In this document: positions 43,838 to 54,127 of the stretch, piece by piece
How positions within the stretch are numbered: position 1 is the stretch's first letter
How the letters are laid out: every line of letters begins with the position of its first letter
Assembly (NCBI RefSeq): GCF_000069945.1
Contig: NC_010545.1
Location: forward strand, 620,001-684,000
DNA length: 64,000 nucleotides
DNA from: Corynebacterium urealyticum DSM 7109
GTDB taxonomy: Bacteria; Actinomycetota; Actinomycetes; Mycobacteriales; Mycobacteriaceae
Direction of reading: 5' to 3'
The notes under the pieces: model-generated
Told to the model about the DNA's origin: nothing
Databases searched by the model: none
The model's input: the letters and a program-made list of their open reading frames with translations, nothing else
Position numbers and translations under genes: made by a program

Positions 43838-44614
43838 GTGGACGTGGAGCTGGATAGGCGCCTGGCCAGGGGTAATGGGGCGCGGTGGCGCGTACCTACC
43901 GTGTGGTTGCCTCCAGCACTCCAGCGGCCAGGCGCCGTGCCCGACGCAACCGTAAGGGCTACCACGAGCGCAGCCCCCGCACGTGGCGTTCATCGGACCA
44001 GCGAGCACCTACACGCCCAGCCCTCCGCGGAATTGCCGGTGCGGCTGCGGGAGCTGCGCCGCTCCGACGGGGCATCGTGGCGCGCGTTCCGCATCGCCGA
44101 TGAACACCTCTTGCGCCCCGTCGAGCCGACCGTGGCGACCTCGTGGGAGGAGGCGCACTCGCCGAAAATGTGGCGCCAGACTTACCGCGGGCTCAAGTTC
44201 GCGGAGCGCCAAGGGATAGCGATGTCCTTGGCGATCGAGGTGGCCGGCGAGTTCGCGGGCCAGCTCACGCTAGGCAATATGCAATACGGCACGATTGGTA
44301 ACTGCTGGATCGGCTACTGGGTGCATTCCCGCTGGCAGGGGCGCGGGGTCGCCACCGCGGCCGTCGCTTTGGGCACCGACCTGGCGATGCTAGGGCTCGG
44401 CCTGCACCGGGTGGAGGCTACCGTCATGGAGGACAACCCCGCGTCCCGCCGCGTGCTGGACAACACCGGTTACCGGGTGGAGGGGCGGCTGGAGCGCAAC
44501 CTGCACATCGATGGGCAGTGGACGGACCACCTGCTGGTCGCCCAGACGGTCGAAGAGCTCGGCCCCGGCATTACCCAGCGGCTCGCGTCCCAGGGGCGTT
44601 TTCGGGTCGATTAG
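43838..44614 (+). CDS. GNAT family N-acetyltransferase, RimJ-like
   Basis: A 258-residue acetyltransferase. The GNAT fold (about 68-235) shows the Arg/Gln-rich acetyl-CoA loop WQGRGVATAAVALGTDLA (about 165-182), EATVMEDNPASRRVLDNTGY (split, about 192-211) and GRLERNLHIDGQW typical for RimJ/RimL (ribosomal protein or other N-terminal acetylation). The first 65 residues are variable and basic. GTG 43838 is taken as start; a GGGGAG stretch precedes it. Same place as Rv0995 in M. tuberculosis, between moeA and the GlpR-like gene. Confidence 0.88.
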   Translation: MDVELDRRLARGNGARWRVPTVWLPPALQRPGAVPDATVRATTSAAPARGVHRTSEHLHAQPSAELPVRLRELRRSDGASWRAFRIADEHLLRPVEPTVATSWEEAHSPKMWRQTYRGLKFAERQGIAMSLAIEVAGEFAGQLTLGNMQYGTIGNCWIGYWVHSRWQGRGVATAAVALGTDLAMLGLGLHRVEATVMEDNPASRRVLDNTGYRVEGRLERNLHIDGQWTDHLLVAQTVEELGPGITQRLASQGRFRVD

Positions 44615-44684
44615 GGCGGCGGCAAAACTTCCGCGTTTTGGCCCGCCGCGCGGCGTGGCAGAAAGCGAAGCGCCCAGGTTGTCT

Positions 44685-44700
44685 ATACCTTGGAAGGTAT
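44685..44700. promoter_or_regulatory. Inverted repeat upstream of glpR
   Basis: ATACCTT and AAGGTAT are separated by GG, 96 bp before the glpR start. It has the look of an operator or small hairpin; no regulator can be named. Confidence 0.35.
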
Positions 44701-44795
44701 TGTTGCTGGCCCTGCCGCCATCCTCCGGCGGGGCTGGTTCATCCGCTGGGCAAGTCCCAGGGGTTCAAACCGCTGTCTAGCTTTTAGGAGCATTA

Positions 44796-46127
44796 GTGTC
44801 CGGCTCCCTTCTGTTGATCCTCGCAGTATGGCTGCTGCTGATGGCGCCGCTGTTGCTGCGCAAGCAGTCCCCGGTGCGCCGCACGTCGCGGGGCATGTCC
44901 GAGACCCGAATCCTGCACGAAGGCGGTGCCAAGCGTTCCCGCCGTCCGCGCCGTCTGCTGCCCGCTGAGGGGCACTACATGTCCTCAGATGAGGACGTGG
45001 ACGCGGACATCGATTTCGTCGAGGCGGAACCGGAGTACGTCCTTTTTGACGAGGACGTCGACGCCCGCGACGAGGAGCGTGCCAGCGAGCATGCCGACAT
45101 CGCTGACGGCGTGGAAACGGTGGACGCAGAGGTCGACGAGGACCACGCCGACGTCGTCGAGCACACCGCAGACGAGACCACCAACCTGGAGACCCTGGAG
45201 GGAGAGCTCGTCGACGCTGATGCTGAGGAGCTGGACGGCGAGGAGCACGTGGCGGACGCCCAGCACCGCACTGTCCCGGCCGAGGCACCGGCCATGAGCG
45301 CTGAATCCGTCACGGTCGACGCGGAGCTGGCCGACGACGCAGCAGACACGATGGCGCACGAGGATGACAAGCACGAGGACGCCGGTGCGGACACGCCGAC
45401 GACCCTGCGCGTGGCTGAGGCCGAGGCGGACACTGCCGACGCGGACACCGAGAATGAGCCGGAAGAGCAGCCCGCGCTGCGCACCATCTCGACTGCCTAC
45501 TTCCGCGGCGGGGATCTGCACGTGGATGCAGGGGTCCGCGAGGAAGGCGAGGCTGCGGAGGCCGAGTCGCCACTGACTGAGGCGGAGGAGGAGAGCTTCG
45601 AACTGTCCGAGGAGGACATGGAATTCATCGCTTCCCGTCGAGGTCGTGGCGTCTACGACCCGGTCGCATCCCAGCAGCTGTACAACCGCCGCCTGCAGCG
45701 CCGCAAGCAGGTGCTCGGGGTGCTGGCTGGCCTGACCGCGATTGCGCTGATCGTTAGCCTCCTCGTCGGCGGTGGCCTGTGGATTGCCTTCCTCGTCACT
45801 GCCGCACTGACCGGCGTGTACCTGTTCAACCTGCGCCGCCAGGCGATCGAGGAGGCTAAGCTGCGCCGCCGTCGTCTCGCACGGATGCGCCGGGCCCGCC
45901 TGGGCGTGCGCAACCTGGAGGATGCAGAGCTCGGTGTACCGGACCGGCTGCTGCGGCCAGGCGCGATCGTCGTCGAAACGGACGAAGCGGACCCGGAGCT
46001 GGAGAACCTGGCCTACGCCAATGGTGGAGACTTCTTCGACGACGGCTTCGACGACTACCCGGGCGAGGACGCGAACCTGGACAACTGGGATGGCCCGCAC
46101 GGTCGCGCCCACATCCGCGCGGTCTAA
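44796..46127 (+). CDS. glpR: Glp receptor GlpR, membrane protein with acidic region
   Basis: A 443-residue protein. A first hydrophobic helix (about 3-20, LLLILAVWLLLMAPLLL) is followed by a long Asp/Glu/Ala-rich region (65-280), then two helices near 307-327 and 328-345 and a C-terminal cytoplasmic part with a strongly basic stretch (RRQAIEEAKLRRRRLARMR) and an acidic end (DDYPGEDANLDNWDGP). Topology and position behind glp and rimJ match Rv0996 and the C. glutamicum Glp receptor, which links Glp-FtsZ to the membrane. GTG 44796 follows TAGGAG. Confidence 0.85.
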   Translation: MSGSLLLILAVWLLLMAPLLLRKQSPVRRTSRGMSETRILHEGGAKRSRRPRRLLPAEGHYMSSDEDVDADIDFVEAEPEYVLFDEDVDARDEERASEHADIADGVETVDAEVDEDHADVVEHTADETTNLETLEGELVDADAEELDGEEHVADAQHRTVPAEAPAMSAESVTVDAELADDAADTMAHEDDKHEDAGADTPTTLRVAEAEADTADADTENEPEEQPALRTISTAYFRGGDLHVDAGVREEGEAAEAESPLTEAEEESFELSEEDMEFIASRRGRGVYDPVASQQLYNRRLQRRKQVLGVLAGLTAIALIVSLLVGGGLWIAFLVTAALTGVYLFNLRRQAIEEAKLRRRRLARMRRARLGVRNLEDAELGVPDRLLRPGAIVVETDEADPELENLAYANGGDFFDDGFDDYPGEDANLDNWDGPHGRAHIRAV

Positions 46128-46160
46128 GCCGTACGAACACACCACGGCGGATCATTAACG

Positions 46161-46583
46161 ATGCTGGAACACCCGGTCGCCCGCGACGGCGCATTGCTGC
46201 TCATCCGCGCCGTGCTGGGCACCATCTTTATCGCCCACGGCTGGCAGAAACTCTTCATGCAGAAGCTCGGGGGCGACTCCGGGGTGATCGCGGACTTCGC
46301 CCACCAGGGGATCCCGCAGCCTGAACTCTCTGCCTGGTTAGCTACCGGGCTGGAACTCATCGGGGGAGCCCTCCTGATCGTGGGGCTGCTGGCGCCACTG
46401 ATGGCCGGCCTGCTGATCCTGCATATGATCGCCGCGATGTACCTGATCCACTGGTCCCAGGGCCTCTTTGCCGCCGATAACGGCATCGAACTACCGCTGG
46501 TGCTGTGCGCGGGGCTGCTGTCGATCGTGGTCTTCGGCTCCGGTCGCGCCAGTCTGGACCGGGCGTTTTCCCGCTTCGGGTGA
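46161..46583 (+). CDS. DoxX family membrane protein
   Basis: A 140-residue protein with four hydrophobic segments (about 10-27, 57-78, 81-100, 113-130) and the DoxX pattern LLLIRAVLGTIFIAHGWQKL (12-31) with GLELIGGALLIVGL. DoxX proteins are associated with quinone- or redox-related membrane functions; no activity is assigned. It is 33 bp after glpR on the same strand. Confidence 0.88.
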   Translation: MLEHPVARDGALLLIRAVLGTIFIAHGWQKLFMQKLGGDSGVIADFAHQGIPQPELSAWLATGLELIGGALLIVGLLAPLMAGLLILHMIAAMYLIHWSQGLFAADNGIELPLVLCAGLLSIVVFGSGRASLDRAFSRFG

Positions 46584-46649
46584 TCCTGTGCAGAGGACTG
46601 CGACTCTCGCTGCTTGGCAGCGGGCGGATTTTGGGGGAGCATAAGTCCT

Positions 46650-47465
46650 GTGGAATGCGCAGAAGTTCGGGCAGCGCTCTCGGCGAGGCTAGACGGCGAG
46701 GAGGTCGCCCTGCCGGGAGACATCGTGGACGCCCACGTGGCCCAGTGTGAGGAGTGCCAGGCGTGGTACGCACAGGCGACTGCGATTGGCCGCGATCTGC
46801 GGTTGCGGGCTAACCCGCCCGCGCCGACCCAAGGGGCAGGCGCGGATCTCGCTGCCAAGGTGCTTCAGGTGGCTGAGGATATCCCAGAAGTTGGCGGTGA
46901 CATGCGCCGCCGGCAGCTTCCGCTGCTGGGAGCCCGCATTGCGCTAGCGGTGCTTGCGGTCGTCTACTTCCTCTGGGCGATCCTGCTATTTGCTGGCTCG
47001 ACCGCAGGCACCGCGGACCCCGCGCAGCTCTACGAGGCTATCCGACCGGGGGAGGGGCCGCAGGCGGGGGCCGCGGACCCGAAGCTCGCGAAATACATGA
47101 TCGATGCGGCCATCAGCCGCTTCGCCTTGGGCGCGGGACTGGCCTGGGCGTCCTGGGCGCCGCGAGCTGCCGGCGGGCTGCTGCCGATCTACCTGGGGAT
47201 GTGGGCCTTCGGCGGAGGCTTCGCCACCCGTGATATCGTCATGGGGCTGACGGGTGGCACTGGGGTGGACCCGGAGCTCATCGGCAGCCTCGCCATTCAC
47301 CTCGCCGCGGTGATCGCGCTGGTCACCTGCTGGCTTTCCCGGCACCACACGATCAGGCCCCTGCGCGATTCCTGGCACGTGCTCTCAGCCAAGCCGATGA
47401 ACTTTTCTGCGGTGGATGCTGAGGCCCACTCCCGCTACTATCCCGGCGATCACCGTCGCGGCTAG
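46650..47465 (+). CDS. Membrane protein with putative anti-sigma zinc finger
   Basis: A 271-residue protein. The N-terminus contains VECAEVRAALSARLDGEE and HVAQCEECQAWY (residues 31-42), i.e. a Cys plus H-x3-C-x2-C zinc-finger of anti-sigma type (zf-HC2). Then five hydrophobic segments follow (about 92-112, 149-165, 170-188, 192-205, 215-235), and a polar tail. Anti-sigma factors of this kind usually stand beside their sigma gene; none is here, so partner and signal are unknown. GTG 46650 is preferred, since GGGGGAG lies 12 bases upstream; an earlier in-frame GTG at 46614 is less likely. Confidence 0.75.
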   Translation: MECAEVRAALSARLDGEEVALPGDIVDAHVAQCEECQAWYAQATAIGRDLRLRANPPAPTQGAGADLAAKVLQVAEDIPEVGGDMRRRQLPLLGARIALAVLAVVYFLWAILLFAGSTAGTADPAQLYEAIRPGEGPQAGAADPKLAKYMIDAAISRFALGAGLAWASWAPRAAGGLLPIYLGMWAFGGGFATRDIVMGLTGGTGVDPELIGSLAIHLAAVIALVTCWLSRHHTIRPLRDSWHVLSAKPMNFSAVDAEAHSRYYPGDHRRG

Positions 47466-47473
47466 CCGACCCC

Positions 47474-49042
47474 CTAGTGCCAGGAGGGTAGCCACATGCG
47501 GGCTGCCCACTCGGCTGGGCTCAGTGGCATTGCTGTGTACAGCGGCAGGAAGAACAGGAAATTCCACACCGCAAAGCCCACATACGCAACGACCAGCACC
47601 AGTCCGGCGTGCGCCTGCAGCCACGCCACCGGGCGGTGCTTGCTGCTGGGCGCCATGCGCCACCCGAGTACGCGGCCGCACACGAGCGCCAGTCCGATGA
47701 CGAGGAAGGGCGCGAGGTTCAGCGCGTAGAAGAGGTACATCTGGCGGTCGGTGTTCAGCAGCCACGGCAGGAAGCCCGCGGCGAAACCGACGACGGGGAT
47801 GACCCACGCTAGGTCCCGGAACCGTGCCAGTCTGTAGCAGCCATAGGCCAGCACCCCCACGGTGGGGAACCAGATCGCCGGCGTGCCGACCAATAGCTCT
47901 ACGGTGCGGGTGCCGTCCTCGTGGCTGGGGTTGTAGTACATCAGCCCGCGGGTGGAGGCCAGCCACGACCACGGCTTCGACTCCCACGGGTGGATGTGAC
48001 CATTCGAATTGGTCAACTCCGAGTGAAAGCGCAGCACGGAGACGTGGTAGTAGAGGAAGTTCAGGAAAGAATCCGGAAGGAAGCCCAGCGGTGACTCGGC
48101 CAACGCGGTGGCGTCCTCGACGAGGCCGGATTCCACCGCGTGCCGGTAGACGGAGGTCTCGCTACCGAACCATGCCCGCCAGGACAGCAGGTAGCAGCAC
48201 AACGGGATGATGACGACCGCGAAGAAATGCGGCGGGGCGTCCCGAAGCAGCGCACCCAGCAGTGGACGGCGCACGCCAAAACGCCAGCGCCGGTGCGCAT
48301 CCAAGGCGACGAGGACCACGCCGAAGAAGGCCATGTAGTACAGCCCAGACCACTTGATCGCCAGCGTGCCGCCGAGCGCGATACCGGCGGCGAAGCGCCA
48401 CCAGCGGAAGCCCAGCCGCGGGCCAGCAGGAAAGTCCCCGATTCGCCCCTCGCGGAACACCACCCGGTAGCGGCGTTCCATCTCCTCGTGGTCCCGGACC
48501 AGGAAGTACACGGCGGCCACCAGGAAGAGCGTTTGGAAGTGATCCAGCATCCCGGAACGGCTGGTCAGCAGCAGAATGCCATCGGAGAGGGCAAGGACGC
48601 CGGCCAGTAGACCGACCAAATCCGAGCGGGATATCCGCCGGGCGATGCCCGCGATCAGGCAGACCACCGCCACGCCGGCAAGCGCGGCGCACACCCGCCA
48701 GCCGAAGGGGGTGTAGCCGAAGAGCCCCATCCCGGCGGCCATGATTTCCTTGGCCAGCGGCGGGTGCACGACCAACCCATAGCCGGGGTTATCCTCGATG
48801 CCGCCCAGCACCAGGTGGTCCCAGCCTCGCAGGATCTGCCAGGCCTGGGGGACGTAGTGCTTTTCGTCGAAGACCGGGGTGCCGCCGTCGGTGGGGGAGC
48901 CCAGATTAACCAGCCGAAGGAGGGCAGCGAATGCAGCCAGGAGGGCCTGGATGATCGCCCAGCGGCGTTGGTTTTGCCGCTGATTCGGCTGGGCCACGCG
49001 GGGTTCGGCTGAACCGGCTGCTGGCGCCGGGGAGGTCTTCAT
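47474..49042 (-). CDS. pmt: Polyprenyl-phosphate-mannose protein mannosyltransferase
   Basis: A 522-residue GT39-family enzyme that attaches mannose to secreted proteins (Rv1002c type). About eleven hydrophobic segments occur. The N-terminal loop has FDEKHYVPQAW (about 58-68), with the acidic pair expected of the catalytic site, and VVHPPLAKEIMAAGM (about 89-103), the second conserved family loop. ATG 49042 is chosen; GTG 49048 is two codons earlier. The gene is convergent with the zinc-finger gene, eight bases apart, and divergent from rsmI, as in M. tuberculosis. Confidence 0.92.
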   Translation of the reverse strand: MKTSPAPAAGSAEPRVAQPNQRQNQRRWAIIQALLAAFAALLRLVNLGSPTDGGTPVFDEKHYVPQAWQILRGWDHLVLGGIEDNPGYGLVVHPPLAKEIMAAGMGLFGYTPFGWRVCAALAGVAVVCLIAGIARRISRSDLVGLLAGVLALSDGILLLTSRSGMLDHFQTLFLVAAVYFLVRDHEEMERRYRVVFREGRIGDFPAGPRLGFRWWRFAAGIALGGTLAIKWSGLYYMAFFGVVLVALDAHRRWRFGVRRPLLGALLRDAPPHFFAVVIIPLCCYLLSWRAWFGSETSVYRHAVESGLVEDATALAESPLGFLPDSFLNFLYYHVSVLRFHSELTNSNGHIHPWESKPWSWLASTRGLMYYNPSHEDGTRTVELLVGTPAIWFPTVGVLAYGCYRLARFRDLAWVIPVVGFAAGFLPWLLNTDRQMYLFYALNLAPFLVIGLALVCGRVLGWRMAPSSKHRPVAWLQAHAGLVLVVAYVGFAVWNFLFFLPLYTAMPLSPAEWAARMWLPSWH

Positions 49043-49101
49043 TGTCACAGGGAAAGCTTATCCGATGTGGATTTTGGTTTAAGCGGTGCCATGCTGGTGG
49101 C

Positions 49102-50034
49102 ATGAGCTCCGCACCTACGCATTCCCACACCATTGACGCCCCAGCACCGGACTTCGGCCGCCTATGGGAACAGGCCTGCGCCAATCCGCCGCTACCGGGC
49201 GGCGGCATCATCCTCGCGGCCACGCCCCTGGGTAACCCGCAGGATGCGTCGATCCGGCTGCTCCACGCCCTGGCCACCGCAGACGTCATCGCGGCGGAGG
49301 ACACCCGCCGCAGCCGGGCGCTCGCCGACGCGCTGGGGCTCAGCATCCGCGGCAAGGTGCTCTCAAATTTCGATCACAACGAGGAACACCGCGCCGAGGA
49401 GCTCGTCGATGCCGCAGCCACCGGCCAGCGGGTGCTCGTGATCACGGACGCGGGCATGCCCTCCGTGTCGGACCCGGGCTTTCCCGCGGTCGTCGCAGCC
49501 CACCGGCGTGGCGTCCCGGTGACCTGCCTTCCGGGCCCGTCCGCGGTTCCGACGGCACTGGCGCTCTCGGGGATCGGCGTTGGTCACTTCCGCTTCCTGG
49601 GTTTTGCGCCGAGAAAGGACGGCCAGCGCCGCCAATTCTTCGACGCGGCCCGCAGCGGAGACGAGGCCGTCTGTTTCTTCGAATCACCCCATCGGTTGGC
49701 CTCCACGCTGGGGATTGCCGCCGAGGTACTGGGTGCGGAGCGTGCGGCGGCGGTGTGCCGGGAGCTCACCAAGACCTTCGAGGAGGTCAAGGCGGGCACG
49801 CTTGCGGAGCTCGCCGAGTGGGCAGCGGCTGGGGTGAAGGGGGAGATCACCGTCGTGATTGAGGCGACCGCGGCCGTGGCGGAGGTGGCGCCCGAAGACG
49901 TTGTGGGCGAGGTCGAGGAATTGGTCTCACAGGGGCAGCGGCTGAAGGCCGCCGCCGGGGAGGTTGCCGCCTCCCATGGTCTCGGAAAGCGGGACGTTTA
50001 CGAGGCTGTATTAGCGGCACGGGCGGAAAAATAG
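49102..50034 (+). CDS. rsmI: 16S rRNA (cytidine(1402)-2'-O)-methyltransferase
   Basis: A 310-residue tetrapyrrole-methylase-fold enzyme that 2'-O-methylates C1402 of 16S rRNA. GGIILAATPLGNPQDASIRLL (about 33-53, split), VIAAEDTRRSRALADALG (about 62-79), VITDAGMPSVSDPGF (about 113-127), VTCLPGPSAVPTALALSG (about 139-156) and FFESPHRL are all family motifs. An N-terminal extension of about 30 residues is seen. ATG 49102 is used; a longer TTG-start version would overlap the pmt promoter. Confidence 0.95.
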   Translation: MSSAPTHSHTIDAPAPDFGRLWEQACANPPLPGGGIILAATPLGNPQDASIRLLHALATADVIAAEDTRRSRALADALGLSIRGKVLSNFDHNEEHRAEELVDAAATGQRVLVITDAGMPSVSDPGFPAVVAAHRRGVPVTCLPGPSAVPTALALSGIGVGHFRFLGFAPRKDGQRRQFFDAARSGDEAVCFFESPHRLASTLGIAAEVLGAERAAAVCRELTKTFEEVKAGTLAELAEWAAAGVKGEITVVIEATAAVAEVAPEDVVGEVEELVSQGQRLKAAAGEVAASHGLGKRDVYEAVLAARAEK

Positions 50035-50216
50035 GCCACAACCTGCGCGTCGAAGCGAAGTTGTTATCAAATTGTTATCCATCGGCGGGGAGGGGTGCCC
50101 TGAACAGCGCTATAGCGATTCTGGCAGCCACCTAGAAAACCGCTGTGAGCCCGTTGCGAACCCCATTGCGGCACCGAAAACTAGCGAAACGCAAAAATCC
50201 CACGCACAGTGGGACA

Positions 50217-52160
50217 ATGAGCAAATCTGAAAACACCCTTGATCAGTTGAAGGAAGGAAGCATCTCGCCGCAAGAGGCCCAAGACGCCGCGCGGCTGAGT
50301 GAGCCCGCGGATAGCGCCGCGGCCAAGGACGAGCACGCAGGCATCGACTGGGTCGTCACCGGCCCCGCCGCCGCGCTCGTCCTCGCCGTGGTGGCCTGGG
50401 GGCTCGTGGGCTCCGAATCCTTCGCCAACTTCGCCAGCCAGGCGCTGGACTACGTCGTGGTTGACTGGGGCTGGCTGTTCGTTCTGGCCTCGACCGTGTT
50501 CGTCTTCTTCGTGCTTTTCGTGGCTTTCTCGAAGTTCGGCCACATCAAGCTCGGCAAGGACGGTGAGCAGCCGGAGTTCTCAACATTCTCCTGGGTCGCG
50601 ATGATGTTCGCCGCCGGTATGGGTATTGGCCTGATGTTCTACGGAACCACTGAGCCGCTGACCTTCTTCCGCGACGGCGTGCCGGGGCGCGCGGAGGGCA
50701 ACGTGGGCGAAGCCTTCGCGTCCACGCTCTTCCACTGGGGCCTCCACCCGTGGTCGTTGTACGCCATCGTCGGCCTGGCTATCGCCTACGGCACCTTCCG
50801 ACTGGGCCGTAAGCAGCTGCTGAGCTCCGCGTTCATCCCGCTGATCGGCCACCGCCTGGCCGAGGGCTGGCTCGGTAAGCTCATCGACATCCTGGCCATC
50901 TTCGCTACTGTCTTCGGTACCGCCGCCTCCCTGGGTATCGGTGCCCGCCAGATTTCCTCCGGCATGGAGATTGTCAACTGGGTCGATAGCCCCGGCAACG
51001 CCCTGATCGTCGGCATCATCATCGTGCTCGGCATCGCCTTCCTGATCTCCGCCGCTTCCGGCGTGGGCAAGGGGATTCAGTGGATCTCGAATACGAACAT
51101 GGTGCTGGCCTCGATCATTGCCCTGTTTGTTCTCATCGTCGGCCCGACCGTCGTCATCATGAACATGGTCCCGACGACCCTGGGTAGCTACCTGCAGGAC
51201 TTCTTCGCCATGGCCTCTCGCACCGCCCAGTCCTCCGAGGACGCCGGTGACTGGCTGTCTGCCTGGACCATCTTCTACTGGGCATGGTGGGTCTCTTGGT
51301 CCCCGTTCGTGGGTATGTTCCTGGCCCGTATTTCTCGCGGCCGCACCGTTCGCGAGTTCATCATGGTGATCCTGCTCGTCCCGACCTCCGTGACGATCCT
51401 GTGGTTCTCCATCTTCGGCGGTACCGCCATCCACCTCGAGGAGACCGGCAAGTCCATTTGGGGCGACGGTGATGCCACCAAGATGCTGTTCAACCTGCTG
51501 CACGAGTACCCATTCGGTGCGGGCGTGTCCATCATCGCGATGCTGCTGCTGGCTACCTTCTTCATCACCTCGGCGGACTCCGCCTCCACGGTGATGGGCA
51601 GCATGTCCCAGCGTGGCCGCCTCGTTGCATCCCCGATCGTCACCGTCCTGTGGGGTGTTCTCACCTGCGCCATCGCGGTGATCATGCTGACCACCGGCGA
51701 TGCGGACTCGCTCGATAACCTGCAGAGCATCACGATTATCGCGGCCTCCCCATTCGTGCTCATCATCATCGCCCTGATGTTCGCCGTGGTGAAGGCCCTG
51801 GGAGACGACCCGCTCTACCTGGACCAGAAGAACCAGCGGAAGATGGTGCTGCGCGTGGCCCGCGAATACCGGGAACGCGAAAACCGCGAGCTCGTGAAGC
51901 GAGCCCTCCGCATGAAGAACCGCCGCGAAGAGGGCGCCGCCGCGACGGCAGCCGCAGTACCGGACGCTCCGGCCACGGCAGAGGCCGAGGCCGCGGTCGA
52001 GGACTCCTCCGATGCACACAGCTACGTCGCCGAGGACCTCGACGGTCTGGAGACGATGAGTGTCTACGACGGCGACAAGGTCGTTGAGGTCGTCGACGCC
52101 GAGGACGTTGCTGACTACATCAATAACCGCAATGACGAGAACGGCGACGGGCGCAGCTAA
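50217..52160 (+). CDS. BCCT family osmolyte transporter
   Basis: A 647-residue sodium- or proton-coupled carrier for betaine, ectoine, carnitine or choline-like compounds. Twelve hydrophobic segments span about 45-560. Family marks: [18 protein letters not shown] (about 135-152) and [29 protein letters not shown] (about 346-374, split). A long C-terminal cytoplasmic domain is strongly charged ([23 protein letters not shown]) and then acidic, as in osmosensing corynebacterial carriers (BetP, EctP, LcoP). The start ATG 50217 is preferred to GTG 50145, which adds a basic 24-residue leader. Substrate not determined. Confidence 0.92.
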   Translation: MSKSENTLDQLKEGSISPQEAQDAARLSEPADSAAAKDEHAGIDWVVTGPAAALVLAVVAWGLVGSESFANFASQALDYVVVDWGWLFVLASTVFVFFVLFVAFSKFGHIKLGKDGEQPEFSTFSWVAMMFAAGMGIGLMFYGTTEPLTFFRDGVPGRAEGNVGEAFASTLFHWGLHPWSLYAIVGLAIAYGTFRLGRKQLLSSAFIPLIGHRLAEGWLGKLIDILAIFATVFGTAASLGIGARQISSGMEIVNWVDSPGNALIVGIIIVLGIAFLISAASGVGKGIQWISNTNMVLASIIALFVLIVGPTVVIMNMVPTTLGSYLQDFFAMASRTAQSSEDAGDWLSAWTIFYWAWWVSWSPFVGMFLARISRGRTVREFIMVILLVPTSVTILWFSIFGGTAIHLEETGKSIWGDGDATKMLFNLLHEYPFGAGVSIIAMLLLATFFITSADSASTVMGSMSQRGRLVASPIVTVLWGVLTCAIAVIMLTTGDADSLDNLQSITIIAASPFVLIIIALMFAVVKALGDDPLYLDQKNQRKMVLRVAREYRERENRELVKRALRMKNRREEGAAATAAAVPDAPATAEAEAAVEDSSDAHSYVAEDLDGLETMSVYDGDKVVEVVDAEDVADYINNRNDENGDGRS

Positions 52161-52187
52161 GCGCCCCCGCGGTCCCTCGTAGAACCC

Positions 52188-52230
52188 AGCCCCACCTACC
52201 CGGTCGGAACTAGCCCCGGGAGGTGGGGCT
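52188..52230 (+). terminator. Terminator after the BCCT gene
   Basis: A perfect 10-bp stem AGCCCCACCT (52188-52197) with 52221-52230, followed by TTGTT. Confidence 0.75.
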
Positions 52231-52270
52231 TTGTTCGCGCAGCAGGCACGGATCTAATAGGGTTTAAGGC

Positions 52271-54106
52271 ATGTCAAAGCGCGTACTCACCTCTGTTGCC
52301 TGGCCCTATGCCAACGGCCCCCGCCACATCGGCCACGTCGCCGGCTTCGGCGTCCCGTCCGACGTTTTTGCCCGTTATCAGCGAATGATCGGCAACGACG
52401 TGCTGATGGTCTCCGGCACGGATGAGCACGGCACCCCGCTGCTGGTGCAGGCGGATAAGGAAAACACCACGGTCCGCGAGCTCGCCGACCGCTACAACCG
52501 CATCATCGTCGAGGACCTCGTGGGCCTGGGCTTGTCCTACGATCTGTTCACCCGCACCACCACCCGCAACCACTACGCGATTGTGCAGGAGCTGTTCCGC
52601 GGGCTCAATGAGAACGGATACATGCTGAAGCAGACCACCCGTGGCGCCGTGAGCCCGTCGACCGGTCGCACTCTGCCGGACCGATACATCGAGGGCACCT
52701 GCCCGCTGTGTGGCGCTACCGACGCCCGCGGCGACCAGTGCGATAACTGCGGCAACCAGCTGGACCCGGCCGATCTGATCGACCCGCGCTCCAAGATCAA
52801 CGGCGAGACCCCAGAATTCGTGGACACCGAGCACTTCATGCTCGACCTGCCCGCTTTGGCCGAGGCACTGGAGGAGTGGCTGAAGGGGCGCAACGACTGG
52901 CGTCCGAACGTCCTGAAGTTCTCCCTGAACCTGCTGAAGGACATCCGTCCACGCGCGATGAGCCGCGATATCGACTGGGGTGTGCCCGTCCCCATCGAGG
53001 GCTGGCAGGACAATAACGCCAAGAAGCTCTACGTCTGGTTCGACGCGGTCGTCGGCTACCTCTCCGCATCCATTGAGTGGGCCTGGCGTACCGGCGACCC
53101 GGAGGCCTGGCGCAAGTGGTGGAACGACCCAGAGGCAGTGTCCTACTACTTCATGGGCAAGGACAACATCACCTTCCACTCCCAGATCTGGCCAGGTGAA
53201 ATGCTTGGCTACGCCGGCAAGGGAAGCAAGGGCGGCGAGCAGGGCGAACTGGGCGAGCTGAACCTGCCCACCGAGGTCGTCTCCTCCGAATTCCTGACCA
53301 TGTCCGGCTCCAAGTTCTCCTCCTCCAAGGGGGTCGTGATTTACGTCCGCGACTTCCTCAAGGAATTCGGCCCCGACGCGCTTCGCTACTTCATCGCCGT
53401 CGCTGGCCCCGAGAACACGGACACGGACTTCACCTGGGACGAGTTCGTCCGCCGCATCAACTCCGAGCTGGCCAACGAGTGGGGCAACCTCGTCAACCGC
53501 ACGGCCTCCATGGCGCACAAGAACTTCGGTGAGATCCCGCAGCCTGGCGAATTCACCGCCGAAGACCAGGCGCTGCTCGACGAGGCGAAGCAGGCCTACA
53601 CCGTGGTCGGCGACGCACTGCAGCTCTCCAAGTTCAAGGCCGGCATGACCGAGGCCATGCGCATCGCAGCGCGGGCCAACCAGTACATCGCAGCCCAGGA
53701 GCCGTGGAAACTGGCGAAGGACGAAACCCAGCGCGAGCGCCTGGCCACCGTCTTGTACGTCGCCCTGCAGGTTGTCTCTGACGTCAACACACTGATGACC
53801 CCATACCTGCCCTTCTCCGCGCAGAAGGTCTTCGAGACTCTCGGTGGCGAGGGCATCTGGGCGGCCCAGCCGGAGATCGTCGAAGTCAAGGATGAGTCCC
53901 CCTACACCCCGGTCGGAGTTGGCCTGCCGGAGGAGGGGAGTAGCTACCCGGTCATCATGGGTAACTACACCGAGCAGAAGGCTATCTGGCAGCGCACCGA
54001 GCTTGCCCCGGGCACCGCGCTGAGCAAGCCGAAGCCGCTGTTCCAGAAGCTGGACCCGGAGCTGGCGGAGACCGGCCCGGAGTGGGCACCGGTCGTCAAG
54101 GACTAG
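52271..54106 (+). CDS. metG: Methionine-tRNA ligase
   Basis: A 611-residue class I synthetase. HIGH motif in [12 protein letters not shown] (about 16-27), zinc knuckle [18 protein letters not shown] (about 144-161) of the four-Cys MetG1 type, KMSKS-equivalent in [10 protein letters not shown] (about 347-356), and the anticodon-binding helical domain (about 400-560) with [10 protein letters not shown]. No C-terminal tRNA-binding EMAP domain. ATG 52271. tatD follows 21 bp later on the same strand, as in many actinobacteria. Confidence 0.97.
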   Translation: MSKRVLTSVAWPYANGPRHIGHVAGFGVPSDVFARYQRMIGNDVLMVSGTDEHGTPLLVQADKENTTVRELADRYNRIIVEDLVGLGLSYDLFTRTTTRNHYAIVQELFRGLNENGYMLKQTTRGAVSPSTGRTLPDRYIEGTCPLCGATDARGDQCDNCGNQLDPADLIDPRSKINGETPEFVDTEHFMLDLPALAEALEEWLKGRNDWRPNVLKFSLNLLKDIRPRAMSRDIDWGVPVPIEGWQDNNAKKLYVWFDAVVGYLSASIEWAWRTGDPEAWRKWWNDPEAVSYYFMGKDNITFHSQIWPGEMLGYAGKGSKGGEQGELGELNLPTEVVSSEFLTMSGSKFSSSKGVVIYVRDFLKEFGPDALRYFIAVAGPENTDTDFTWDEFVRRINSELANEWGNLVNRTASMAHKNFGEIPQPGEFTAEDQALLDEAKQAYTVVGDALQLSKFKAGMTEAMRIAARANQYIAAQEPWKLAKDETQRERLATVLYVALQVVSDVNTLMTPYLPFSAQKVFETLGGEGIWAAQPEIVEVKDESPYTPVGVGLPEEGSSYPVIMGNYTEQKAIWQRTELAPGTALSKPKPLFQKLDPELAETGPEWAPVVKD

Positions 54107-54127
54107 TCACCCGGTAGCGTGGGGACC

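Noticed and set aside
43885..44103. Alternative Arg-rich frame at the start of rimJ
   Set aside because: It overlaps the rimJ frame, has no domain, and is a shadow of the GNAT gene's variable N-terminus.
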